A DNA stretch of 64,000 nt from Gemmatimonadota bacterium (GTDB taxonomy: Bacteria; Gemmatimonadota; Gemmatimonadetes; Gemmatimonadales; GWC2-71-9), in NCBI GenBank assembly GCA_016713785.1, contig JADJOM010000003.1, positions 1,073,501-1,137,500 of the forward strand, given 5' to 3'. How positions within the stretch are numbered: position 1 is the stretch's first letter; each line of letters begins with the position of its first letter. Positions 42,346 to 51,156 of the stretch are shown here, one piece after another. The notes under the pieces were generated by a model. It saw only the letters and a program-made list of their open reading frames with translations, did not search any database and was not told the origin of the DNA. A program made the translations under genes and the position numbers.

Positions 42346-43898
42346 CGCTGTGGTGCCTCGAGCTCGAGCAGGATCGGCGGGCGTGGGACGGCCGACGTGG
42401 TGCGCAGCACCTCCCAGGCGCGCCACAACTCCGGCAGCGCGGCGAGCACGTCCATCGGCCGCAGGGCGCGGGCGGTGACCCGCCGTGCCGCGTGCTCCGC
42501 CGCCCGCCCGAGCGCCAGCGCCGCCAGCGCGGCGGCGGCCGCGGGGTGCTGTACCTGGGCCAGGGCCGTGCCCGCCAGGCCGCTGAGGATGTCTCCGCTG
42601 CCGCCCGTGGCCAATCCGGGGTTCCCGGCGGCGATCGTCAGGGGAGCACCCTGGACATGTCCCACCACCGTCGGGACGCCCTTGAGCAGCACCGCGCACC
42701 CCGCCTGGGCAGCGGCTGCGGACGCGGCCGTCCAGGGGTCCGCCTCGAGACCCTCGCCCAGGTCGGGGAACAGCCGACGGAACTCGCCGATATGCGGGGT
42801 GAGGAGGGCGGGCCGCCCCGCCACCAGCCGGGCCAGGTCGGGGAGCGCATCAGCAAAGGCGTTGAGCGCATCGGCGTCGAGCACCAGCGGCGCCGGGGCG
42901 CTCGCCGTGGCGAGTGCGGCCACGAACTCCCGGCGCCCCGCTCCCCGGCCCAGCCCCGGCCCGATCACCACGGCATCCGCCTGCCCCAGGAGCGCGAGCA
43001 GCGCGGGGGCGAGTGGTGTGGTGAAGCCGTGGCGGAGGGTCTGCAGGTCCTGCTCCGCCGCCATGAGCGCATCGATGGTGGCGTCGGGCGCGACCGCATG
43101 CACCAGTCCGGCCCCGCCGGCGAACGCCGCCCGCGCCGCGAGGCGGAGCGCGCCGCTCATCCCGGCCTCGCCGCCGACCACCACGATGCGGCCCCGGTGC
43201 CCCTTGTGGTCCCGCGCCCCGAACCGATCCTGGGTGCGGGCCGCCTCCGCCTCGGTGAACAGGACCGGCCACGCGGGATCGGGGTCGGGGTGTCCGATGT
43301 CCACCACGATCACGCTGCCGCACTCCTCGCGGGCCAGCAGGTGGCCGCGGCGCAGGCCTCCGAAGGAGACCGACAACTCCGCGCGCACCAGCACCCCGTG
43401 GCTCGCGCCGGTGCCGAGGTCTACCCCGGTGGGGCCATCGATGGCGAGGATCGGGACGGCAAGGTCGTTGAGGCGCTCGACCAACGCCCGGATGGGGGGA
43501 CGGAGGACGCCGCGGGCGCCGGTGCCGAGCAGGGCATCCACGGCTACCTGCGCCTGGGGCCAGGGGCCGTCGGGCTCGACGGTCCGGATGCCTTCCGCCT
43601 GGGCGCGGAGGGCCGCCCGCTGATTGAGGGAGGAGCGTTCACCCGGCGCCGGCGCCACGAAGACGGGCACGCCGAGTCGGTGCAGCGCCCGGGCCAGTAC
43701 CCAGCCATCACCGCCGTTGTTGCCGGGGCCCACGGCCACGAGGACGCCGCCGCCGGTGCGGTGCCCGAAGCGCGCCGCCAGCACCTGGGCGGCGGCACGG
43801 CCGGCGGCATCCATCAGCGTCTCGAGCGCCATCCCGGCCTGCTCGGCCCGGTGGTCCCAGCGCGCGCTCTCGTCCGGCGAGAGGATGGGGAGAGACAT
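42339..43898 (-). CDS. nnrDE: bifunctional NAD(P)H-hydrate epimerase/dehydratase
   Basis: This repair enzyme restores damaged NAD(P)HX. The N-terminal YjeF epimerase half (about 1-215) shows MDAAGRAAAQVL, VGPGNNGGDGWVLAR, DALLGTGARG and AIDGPTGVDLGTG. The C-terminal dehydratase half (about 225-500) shows VVVGGEAGMSGALRLAARAA, GPGLGRG, LDADALNAFAD, LTPHIGEFRRLF and GSGDILSGLAG. The 519-residue length is normal for the fusion. Its stop overlaps the next start by 7 nt. Confidence 0.95.
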   Translation of the reverse strand: MSLPILSPDESARWDHRAEQAGMALETLMDAAGRAAAQVLAARFGHRTGGGVLVAVGPGNNGGDGWVLARALHRLGVPVFVAPAPGERSSLNQRAALRAQAEGIRTVEPDGPWPQAQVAVDALLGTGARGVLRPPIRALVERLNDLAVPILAIDGPTGVDLGTGASHGVLVRAELSVSFGGLRRGHLLAREECGSVIVVDIGHPDPDPAWPVLFTEAEAARTQDRFGARDHKGHRGRIVVVGGEAGMSGALRLAARAAFAGGAGLVHAVAPDATIDALMAAEQDLQTLRHGFTTPLAPALLALLGQADAVVIGPGLGRGAGRREFVAALATASAPAPLVLDADALNAFADALPDLARLVAGRPALLTPHIGEFRRLFPDLGEGLEADPWTAASAAAAQAGCAVLLKGVPTVVGHVQGAPLTIAAGNPGLATGGSGDILSGLAGTALAQVQHPAAAAALAALALGRAAEHAARRVTARALRPMDVLAALPELWRAWEVLRTTSAVPRPPILLELEAPQRW

Positions 43899-43928
43899 GG
43901 CGACTGGCCCCGCCGCCCGGCCCCCGGG

Positions 43929-44123
43929 CTATTTCGTGGAGAAGCCGATCGCGCGGCCGATCGAGATCTCGCCGTTGTCGATCCGGAGGTTGAAGCCGCA
44001 ATCCGGATTGGTGCACACCCACGCCTTGTAGGTGATGGGGGCACCGTCGCGGCCGTAGTCGGACAGCGGGATGAGCATTCCTTGCACGCACTTCCGGCAT
44101 CCTGGCCATTCACGCATGTCCAT
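43929..44123 (-). CDS. small four-cysteine zinc-ribbon protein
   Basis: The 64-residue protein has two CxxC-type pairs, CRKC near residue 9 and CTNPDC near 37, spaced as in a zinc ribbon, followed by GFNLRIDNGEISIG. There is no signal peptide. I do not recognise a named family. It lies 30 nt after the nnrDE start on the downstream side and 21 nt from the Minf_1886-type gene, so the pair may be co-transcribed with nnrDE. The even spacing of its cysteines and the tight junctions support a real gene. Confidence 0.75.
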   Translation of the reverse strand: MDMREWPGCRKCVQGMLIPLSDYGRDGAPITYKAWVCTNPDCGFNLRIDNGEISIGRAIGFSTK

Positions 44124-44144
44124 CGTCCCTCTTCCGGGCTGGCG

Positions 44145-44561
44145 TCAGACCTCGTCCGGGCACGGGGCGCCTGCGGTCAGGGCGGCCACGCCCTCCCAGG
44201 CATAGGGTTCGCCGAACGCCTGGGCGAACTCGTAGACCGCCGCGAAGTCCTCCTCGCGGTCGGCCGGCTGCGTGGAGAGCAGGCCGGCCCGTACCAGGGT
44301 GAACACGATCCGCCCGAAATCGTCGGTGCGCCGCACGCCCCAGTACCCCAGGACGTCGGGCGCCAGCAGCCCGAACTGGCGCACCGCGAAATCGCGACAG
44401 GCCCACGACAACTCGGCCCCCGAAACATGCCGCCGTGCGGTCAACTGGGTCTGGAGGAACTCGATCGCCGCCAGCACGAACAGGTAGGCGCGTTCGTCGT
44501 ACCGGCGATCGCCGGCGCGCAGGCGCGCCAGGACGTCAGGAGAGAACTGCACGTCAGGCAT
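44145..44561 (-). CDS. Minf_1886-family conserved protein
   Basis: The 138-residue protein matches the pattern of a small family first noted in Planctomycetes and Verrucomicrobia: DRRYDERAYLFVLAAIEFLQ, HVSGAELSWACRDFAVRQFG, YWGVRRTDDFGRIVFTLVRAGLL and EDFAAVYEFAQAFGEPY. It is soluble and its function is unknown. It lies between glyA and the zinc-ribbon gene, 60 nt after the glyA stop. The family match is from recall of the pattern and should be confirmed by a profile search. Confidence 0.78.
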   Translation of the reverse strand: MPDVQFSPDVLARLRAGDRRYDERAYLFVLAAIEFLQTQLTARRHVSGAELSWACRDFAVRQFGLLAPDVLGYWGVRRTDDFGRIVFTLVRAGLLSTQPADREEDFAAVYEFAQAFGEPYAWEGVAALTAGAPCPDEV

Positions 44562-44621
44562 GGCGCGGGAGGGGGGCCCGGGTCATAGGCATCGGAATCC
44601 TAGGACCCGGACGCCGGGGGG

Positions 44622-45881
44622 TCAAGCGCGACGCGGAGCATAAAGGGGGAACGCTCGCGCCATGTCCCCGACCTCGCCCTTGACGCGGGCGATCGTGGCG
44701 TCGTCCCGGCGGGTGAGCACCTCGTCGATGAGGCGCGCAATCCGGCGGAACTCGGCCGGGCCCATGCCCCGGGTGGAAAGCGCGGGCGTGCCCAGGCGGA
44801 TCCCGCTGGTCACGAAGGGCGACTGCGGGTCATCGGGAATGGTGTTCTTGTTGACCGTGATCCCTGCCCGGCCGAGCAGCGCCTCGGCCTCCTTGCCGGT
44901 GAGGCCCTTGGGCCGCAGGTCCACCAGCATCAGGTGGGTGTCGGTGCCCCCCGAGACGATCGCGAAGCCGCACTCGATCATGGCCTCGGCGAGCACCCGG
45001 GCATTCTCCACCACCTGCCGCGCGTAACGCTTGAAATCCGGCGTCAGGTTCTCACCGAAGGCCACCGCCTTGGCGGCGATCACGTGCTCGAGCGGCCCGC
45101 CCTGGGTGCCGGGGAAGACCGACTTGTTGACCGCCGCGGCCAGCTCCTGGATGCACAGGATGATGCCGCCGCGCGGACCCCGCAGCGTCTTGTGCGTGGT
45201 GCTGGTCACCACCTGCGCGTGCGGCACCGGCGAGGGATGGACCCCGCCGGCCACCAGCCCGGCAAAATGCGCCATGTCCACCAGCAGCGAGGCGCCCACC
45301 TCGTCGGCGATGGAGCGCATGGCGGCGAAATCGATGATGCGCGCGTAGGCACTCCCGCCGGCGATCAGGATCTTCGGGCGCTCGGCCCGCGCCTGGTCGC
45401 GGATCTGGTCGTAGTCCATCCGGCCGGTGGCCGGGTTCACCCCGTATTGGACCGCCCGCCAGACCGCGCCGCTGTGGTTCACCGCGGCGCCATGGGAAAG
45501 GTGGCCGCCGTGCGGCAGCGCCAGGCCCATGATGGTCTCGCCCGGCTTGGCCAAGGCCATGAAGGCCGCGAAGTTGGCCTGCGCCCCGGAGTGCGGCTGC
45601 ACGTTGGCGTGGTCCGCGCCGAAGACCTGCTTGGCCCGGTCGATGGCGAGTTGCTCCACCTTGTCCACCACTTCGCACCCGCCATAGTACCGCTTGCCAG
45701 GGTACCCCTCGGCGTACTTGTTGGTGAGCGGCGTCCCCATCGCGTCGATGACGGCGCGGCTGGCGAAGTTCTCGCTGGCGATGAGCTCGAGGCCGTACTG
45801 CTGGCGGTGCAGCTCCCCGTCGATCAGTCGCGCGATCTCGGGATCGGCGTGGCGGAGCGAGGCGTTGTGGTCCAGCGGCAT
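44622..45881 (-). CDS. glyA: serine hydroxymethyltransferase
   Basis: GlyA converts serine and tetrahydrofolate to glycine and methylene-tetrahydrofolate, the main one-carbon source. The 419-residue PLP enzyme has the family start QQYGLELIASENFAS, NKYAEGYPGKRYYGGCE, NVQPHSGAQAN, the PLP-lysine segment VTSTTHKTLRGPRGG and GTPALSTRGMG. The ATG at 45881 has GGGAG 6 nt upstream. It feeds the purine genes and folP products in the same folate pathway. Confidence 0.97.
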   Translation of the reverse strand: MPLDHNASLRHADPEIARLIDGELHRQQYGLELIASENFASRAVIDAMGTPLTNKYAEGYPGKRYYGGCEVVDKVEQLAIDRAKQVFGADHANVQPHSGAQANFAAFMALAKPGETIMGLALPHGGHLSHGAAVNHSGAVWRAVQYGVNPATGRMDYDQIRDQARAERPKILIAGGSAYARIIDFAAMRSIADEVGASLLVDMAHFAGLVAGGVHPSPVPHAQVVTSTTHKTLRGPRGGIILCIQELAAAVNKSVFPGTQGGPLEHVIAAKAVAFGENLTPDFKRYARQVVENARVLAEAMIECGFAIVSGGTDTHLMLVDLRPKGLTGKEAEALLGRAGITVNKNTIPDDPQSPFVTSGIRLGTPALSTRGMGPAEFRRIARLIDEVLTRRDDATIARVKGEVGDMARAFPLYAPRRA

Positions 45882-45892
45882 GACGTCTCCCT

Positions 45893-46327
45893 TCAGGGTT
45901 CGATCTTCTCCACCCGGCGCTGGTGGCGGCCACCCTCGAACGGGGTGTCCAGCCACGCGCGCAGGATGTCGAGCCCGTCCTGCTCGCTCACGAAGCGGGC
46001 GGGCAGCACGAGGATGTTGGCATCGTTGTGGGCCCGCGCCAGCCGGGCCACGTCCGGGGTCCAGGCCACCGCCGCCCGCACCCCCTGGTGCCGATTGGCG
46101 GCATACGCCATCCCCAGCCCCGTCCCGCAGAGCAGGATGCCCCGCGCAACCTCGCCCCGCTCCACCCGTGCTGCAACGGGATGCGCGTAGTCGGGATAGT
46201 CGGTGCTGTCGGCGGAGTGGGTACCGAGGTCGAGCGGCGCGTAGCCCAGCGCGGCCAGTTCCTGCTTGAGCCGCTCCTTGAGGGCAAAGCCGGCGTGGTC
46301 GGCGCCAATCGGGATGACTTCAGGCAT
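45893..46327 (-). CDS. rpiB: ribose-5-phosphate isomerase B
   Basis: RpiB interconverts ribose-5-phosphate and ribulose-5-phosphate. The 144-residue protein shows IGADHAGFALKERL, the catalytic cysteine segment GILLCGTGLGMAYAANR, and RAHNDANILVLPARF. The start ATG at 46327 lacks a Shine-Dalgarno sequence, and a -10-like TATACA ends 7 nt before it, so the mRNA may be leaderless. It lies 11 nt before glyA and probably forms an operon with it. Confidence 0.94.
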   Translation of the reverse strand: MPEVIPIGADHAGFALKERLKQELAALGYAPLDLGTHSADSTDYPDYAHPVAARVERGEVARGILLCGTGLGMAYAANRHQGVRAAVAWTPDVARLARAHNDANILVLPARFVSEQDGLDILRAWLDTPFEGGRHQRRVEKIEP

Positions 46328-46334
46328 GGGGAAG

Positions 46335-46362
46335 TGTATAAAAATTCAAGTGGTTTTGTAAG
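46335..46362 (-). promoter_or_regulatory. probable promoter of rpiB-glyA
   Basis: On the minus strand CTTACA (46362-46357) and TATACA (46340-46335) are separated by 16 nt in a locally AT-rich stretch that stands out in this genome. The -10 hexamer ends 7 nt before the rpiB ATG. Confidence 0.45.
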
Positions 46363-46403
46363 GGGCAGGAACCCGGGGCGGCCAGGCCGCCCCGCCCTGC
46401 CCC
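46362..46403 (-). terminator. nested hairpin after the amino-acid dehydrogenase gene
   Basis: GGGGCAGG (46362-46369) pairs with CCTGCCCC (46396-46403), and inside it GGGGCGG (46375-46381) pairs with CCGCCCC (46387-46393). It lies 8 nt past the stop of the dehydrogenase gene at 46412. A TTACAAAACC stretch follows on the minus strand, which is the most T/A-rich tail of the hairpins in the window. Confidence 0.65.
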
Positions 46404-46411
46404 GGGGCGCG

Positions 46412-47467
46412 CTACACCCGGATCCCGGCGATCGTTCCCACCCCGCGGATGCGGGCCTCGGCCACGTGATCGGCCGCCTGGTAGGTCGGGATCTTCTGCT
46501 CCCGCGCGGTGGCGTAGATGCTGAGCAGCGTGTCGTAGATCTGGGCCGCCTTCCGCTTGGCGCGGTCGTGGTCCCAGCCCATCAGCTCCCCATACACGTT
46601 GATCACCCCGCCACCATTGATGACGTAGTCGGGGGCGTACAGCAGGCCCCGCCGCTCGCACTCGTCGCCGTGCCGTTCCTCGGCCAGCTGGTTGTTGGCG
46701 CCACCCGCGATGACCTCCACCTTGAGCCGCGTGAGGGTATCATCGTTCACGGTGGCCCCCAGGGCGTTGGGGGAGTAGATGTCGGCGGGCACGTCATAGA
46801 TCTTCTCGGGCGCCACCGCCTCGGCCCCGGTGGCCTGCACCACCCGCTTCACCTTTTCGGCGTCGATGTCCGTCACCGTCAGCTTGGCGCCCTCGGCGTG
46901 CAGGTGCTCGCACAGCGTCCGGGCCACGTTGCCGCAGCCCTGGACCAGCACCTTCTTGCCCGCCAGGCTGTCGGAGCCCCAGCGCACCTTGGCCGTCGCC
47001 TTCATGCCCACGTAGACCCCGTACGCCGTCACCGGGGACGGATCGCCCGATCGCCCGTGCAGGCCGGCCACGCTGCTGGTCTCCATGCGGACGTATTCCA
47101 TGTCGGCGGGGCTGGTCCCGACGTCCTCGGCGGTGATGTAGCGGCCCTTGAGGGACTCGATGAACCGGCCGTGCGCCCGGAACACCGCCTCCCGGTCCTT
47201 CCGCTTGTTGTCCCCGACGATCACCGACTTGCCGCCGCCCAGGTTGAGGCCCGCCACCGCGGACTTGTAGCTCATCCCCCGCGCTAGCCGCAGCGCGTCG
47301 GTGATGGCCTCCTCGGTGGACCCGTAGTGCCAGAAGCGGGTGCCGCCCAGGGCGGGCCCCAGGGTGGTGTCGTGGATCGCGATGATGCCGTAGTAGCCGG
47401 ACGACGGCTCGTGGCAGAGCACCAGCTGTTCGTGATTGTATGCCGCCATCGCCTTGAACGTGTCCAT
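46412..47467 (-). CDS. Leu/Phe/Val-type amino-acid dehydrogenase
   Basis: The 351-residue protein belongs to the Glu/Leu/Phe/Val dehydrogenase family. It has the glycine-rich substrate region GPALGGTRFWHYG, the catalytic lysine segment LNLGGGKSVIVGD, TAEDVGTSPADMEYV and the NAD-binding motif VQGCGNVARTLCEHL. Length and motifs fit leucine or valine dehydrogenase, which deaminate branched-chain amino acids to keto acids with NAD. The ATG at 47467 has GAGGAG 4-5 nt upstream; longer readings lack support. It sits beside fatty-acid-type genes (hbd and thiolase), consistent with branched-chain catabolism, though no branched-chain keto-acid dehydrogenase is here. Confidence 0.9.
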   Translation of the reverse strand: MDTFKAMAAYNHEQLVLCHEPSSGYYGIIAIHDTTLGPALGGTRFWHYGSTEEAITDALRLARGMSYKSAVAGLNLGGGKSVIVGDNKRKDREAVFRAHGRFIESLKGRYITAEDVGTSPADMEYVRMETSSVAGLHGRSGDPSPVTAYGVYVGMKATAKVRWGSDSLAGKKVLVQGCGNVARTLCEHLHAEGAKLTVTDIDAEKVKRVVQATGAEAVAPEKIYDVPADIYSPNALGATVNDDTLTRLKVEVIAGGANNQLAEERHGDECERRGLLYAPDYVINGGGVINVYGELMGWDHDRAKRKAAQIYDTLLSIYATAREQKIPTYQAADHVAEARIRGVGTIAGIRV

Positions 47468-47510
47468 ACACTCCTCAGGGAAGATCCCGCGGGTCCCGGC
47501 GCACCGGGGC

Positions 47511-48350
47511 CTAGTACGTGTAGAAGCCGCGTCCCGACTTCCGGCCCAGCTGGCCGGCCGCCACCATCCGCCGCAGCAGCGGACAGGGGCGATACTTGTC
47601 ATCGCCCAGCCCCCGGTGCAGCACCTCCAGGATGGCGAGGCAGGTGTCGAGCCCGATCAGGTCCGCCAGCATGAGCGGTCCCATCGGGTGGGCCATCCCG
47701 AGCTTCATCACCGTGTCCACCGCCTCCGGCGTGGCCACCCCCTCCATCACGCAGAAGATCGCCTCGTTGATCATCGGCATGAGCACCCGGTTGCTGACAA
47801 ACCCGGGGTAGTCGTTCACCTCCACCGGCGTCTTGCCCAGCGCCGTGGCGAGTTCCATGACCGCCCTGGTCGTCGCCTCGCTGGTGGCCTGCCCCCGGAT
47901 GACCTCGACCAGCGCCATGACCGGCACCGGGTTCATGAAGTGCATCCCGATCACCAGCTCGGGCCGCCGGGTCTTCGCCGCGATCTCGGTGATGGAGATC
48001 GAGCTGGTGTTGGTGGCGAGGATCACCCCGGGCGCGCAGGCGGCGTCGAGCTGGCGGAAGATCTCGAACTTGAGCGTGGGATTCTCGGTGGCCGCCTCGA
48101 TGGCAAGCTCCGCGTCGCGGGCGGCGTCCACGGTGGTGGCGACCGCGATCCGCGCGGCGGCCGCCGACGCGGCGTCCGGCGTCACGCTGCCCTTCTTCAC
48201 CAGGCGGGCCAGGCTCCCCTGCACCGCCGCCAGGCCCTTCTCCAGCGCCGTGGCCGACACATCCACCAGCGTCACCGCATGGCCCTGCATCGCGAACACC
48301 TGGGCGATGCCGTTGCCCATGGTCCCCGCGCCGATCACCGCGACCTTCAT
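47511..48350 (-). CDS. hbd: 3-hydroxybutyryl-CoA dehydrogenase
   Basis: The 279-residue enzyme oxidises or forms 3-hydroxyacyl-CoA with NAD(P). It has the Rossmann motif IGAGTMGNGIAQ at residues 6-17, ATNTSSISITEIA, the active-site GMHFMNPVPVM, DYPGFVSNR and HPMGPLMLADLIGLD, followed by GFYTY at the end. The size is that of a stand-alone Hbd rather than a FadB fusion. The start overlaps the upstream CPBP gene by 4 nt. Together with the thiolase at 49803 it makes the acetoacetyl-CoA to 3-hydroxybutyryl-CoA step. Confidence 0.95.
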   Translation of the reverse strand: MKVAVIGAGTMGNGIAQVFAMQGHAVTLVDVSATALEKGLAAVQGSLARLVKKGSVTPDAASAAAARIAVATTVDAARDAELAIEAATENPTLKFEIFRQLDAACAPGVILATNTSSISITEIAAKTRRPELVIGMHFMNPVPVMALVEVIRGQATSEATTRAVMELATALGKTPVEVNDYPGFVSNRVLMPMINEAIFCVMEGVATPEAVDTVMKLGMAHPMGPLMLADLIGLDTCLAILEVLHRGLGDDKYRPCPLLRRMVAAGQLGRKSGRGFYTY

Positions 48351-49213
48351 GCGAGCTGCTCCTTCCGGCTCCAGCGCCAGGCGGCCGCCGTGGCGAGGAC
48401 GATCGCGACGGTCGCGAGCATCCCGCCCTCGGGGCCGAAGGTCCCGCCGGTCAGCCACGGCGGGCCGCCCGGCTCGTAGTTGATGAGGGGAATCGGGAAC
48501 GGCAGTCCGCTCACCGGCGCGTCCAGCGCCGCGAGGGTGGCGTTCCAGCCCAGGTGCGCGCCCCAGGCCGCCCAGAGGCCGCCCGGGGTGTAGAACGCGG
48601 CGCCCAGAAAGACACCGGCCAGCCCGATGTTGATCAGGCCAAGCGGCGTGGTGTTCGGGTTGTACGCGTGTGCCAGCGCGAAGAGCCCGGAGAGCACCAG
48701 CAGCGCCGGTGCTCGGCCGACGACCCGGGCCAGCAGCACCTGGCTCACCCCGCGGAACATCACTTCCTCGACCAGCGCGGCGGGGGCGAGCAGCAGGGTG
48801 GTGCGGAGGATGGCGCCAAGGTAGTCGGCGGTGGTGCCGCTGTCGTCGAGGACCCGCGCGCCGCCGACCACGAGCGAGAGGCCGAGGGCCAGCGCCGCCG
48901 GGGCCCACCCGACGAGAAGCCCGAGCCCGAAGCCGCGGGCCGCCCCCGTCGGGACCGCGTAGCGCAGCTCGGCGAGGGTGAGCCCGAGATACCGTACGCC
49001 GAGGCCCCAGGTCAGCAGGCCGAAGGCGAGCAGCCCGGCCACCGACTGCACCAGGATCAGCCGGGCCGTGCCCAGGCCTCCGAGGCCCCCCGTCAGGAAC
49101 GCCCCGACGGCGTAGAACGCCATCATCAGGACGAAGCCGACCACCAGGAAAAGGATGGCCCAGCCGACCGCCCGCGGGGCGGAGAGCGGCTGGGGCACCG
49201 GGGCTGCGGTCAC
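48347..49213 (-). CDS. CPBP-family intramembrane glutamic protease
   Basis: The 288-residue protein has about seven hydrophobic segments and the CPBP/Rce1 motifs: EEVMFRG (EExxxR) near residue 163 and ALAHAYNP (FxxxH type) near 195, then a later GWNAT segment with Asn. Such proteins cleave other membrane proteins or, in eukaryotes, prenylated CaaX proteins. The GTG start at 49213 overlaps bioY by 4 nt, and the stop overlaps hbd by 4 nt. Its substrate is unknown; the tight position between bioY and hbd may be only transcriptional convenience. Confidence 0.87.
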   Translation of the reverse strand: MTAAPVPQPLSAPRAVGWAILFLVVGFVLMMAFYAVGAFLTGGLGGLGTARLILVQSVAGLLAFGLLTWGLGVRYLGLTLAELRYAVPTGAARGFGLGLLVGWAPAALALGLSLVVGGARVLDDSGTTADYLGAILRTTLLLAPAALVEEVMFRGVSQVLLARVVGRAPALLVLSGLFALAHAYNPNTTPLGLINIGLAGVFLGAAFYTPGGLWAAWGAHLGWNATLAALDAPVSGLPFPIPLINYEPGGPPWLTGGTFGPEGGMLATVAIVLATAAAWRWSRKEQLA

Positions 49214-49797
49214 GCGCGCAGGCGGAGCACGTGGTGGCCGCGCCAGAGCACCAGCCCGGCGAGCGCAACCTTGAGGAGGTCCTGGACCAGGAACGGCAGG
49301 GTGCCGAGCTGTGCGGCCTGCGCCGGGTTGCCGGAGAGCACCGCGAGCTGGGCCCAGCCGCCGAGGTGGATCACCACCATGCCCGTGAGGGCGCCGAGCA
49401 CCGAGCGCACCAGGCGGCCCCGCTCGGCCAGCCGGCCCACCACCACCGCGGCCAGCGGCATGGCCAGCAGGTAGCCGCCGGTCGGGCCGAAGAGCCGGGC
49501 CAGCCCCTGCGGCCCGATCGGTGCGAAGACCGGGGCGCCGAAGGCACCCGCCACGAGATAGAGGAGGAGCGCTCCCGCGCCGGCAGCGGCACCGAACATC
49601 CCGCCGACCAGCAGCACGGCGAGGGGTTGCAGCGTCATGGGCACCGGCGAGAACGGCACCGGGATGGCCACCTGGGCCGACAGGGCCACCACCGCGGCCC
49701 CCGCGGCGAGGGTCGCGGGCCAGGCCAGCGGCACCCGCGAGCGCCGGCTGGGGGCGCTGAGGGGGGCGGAGGGGCGGCGCACGGCGGGAGAGGTCAT
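49210..49797 (-). CDS. bioY: BioY biotin transporter substrate-binding protein
   Basis: BioY is the membrane-embedded S component that binds biotin for an ECF transporter, or works alone. The 195-residue protein has about six membrane helices with the family motifs AQVAIPVPFSPVPMTLQPLAV, GAFGAPVFAP and FGPTGGYLLAMPLAA. No EcfA or EcfT gene lies next to it, so it may use a shared energising unit or act alone. It starts 5 nt before the thiolase stop and is in the same operon as thiolase, CPBP and hbd. Confidence 0.92.
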   Translation of the reverse strand: MTSPAVRRPSAPLSAPSRRSRVPLAWPATLAAGAAVVALSAQVAIPVPFSPVPMTLQPLAVLLVGGMFGAAAGAGALLLYLVAGAFGAPVFAPIGPQGLARLFGPTGGYLLAMPLAAVVVGRLAERGRLVRSVLGALTGMVVIHLGGWAQLAVLSGNPAQAAQLGTLPFLVQDLLKVALAGLVLWRGHHVLRLRA

Positions 49798-49802
49798 CGG
49801 GG

Positions 49803-50990
<1,188 letters not shown>

Positions 50991-51051
50991 GGCTTCCGCT
51001 GGGAGTGAGGGGTGACGCGGCGGGCCCACGGCGAGCCCGCCAACGGGCGGA

Positions 51052-51057
51052 AGTATA
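51052..51057 (-). promoter_or_regulatory. possible -10 element of the thiolase operon
   Basis: TATACT on the minus strand (51057-51052) matches the sigma-70 -10 consensus at five of six positions and lies 62 nt before the chosen thiolase start. No convincing -35 hexamer is found 16-18 nt upstream. Confidence 0.35.
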
Positions 51058-51156
51058 GAAGGTGCGCGGGCTTAGGGGCAGCGGGCCGGGTGGCATTGCA
51101 TAGTCATGCACCCGCCGGCACCGGCCGGACCGGGGGCCAGCCCGGACCCGCCGGCG

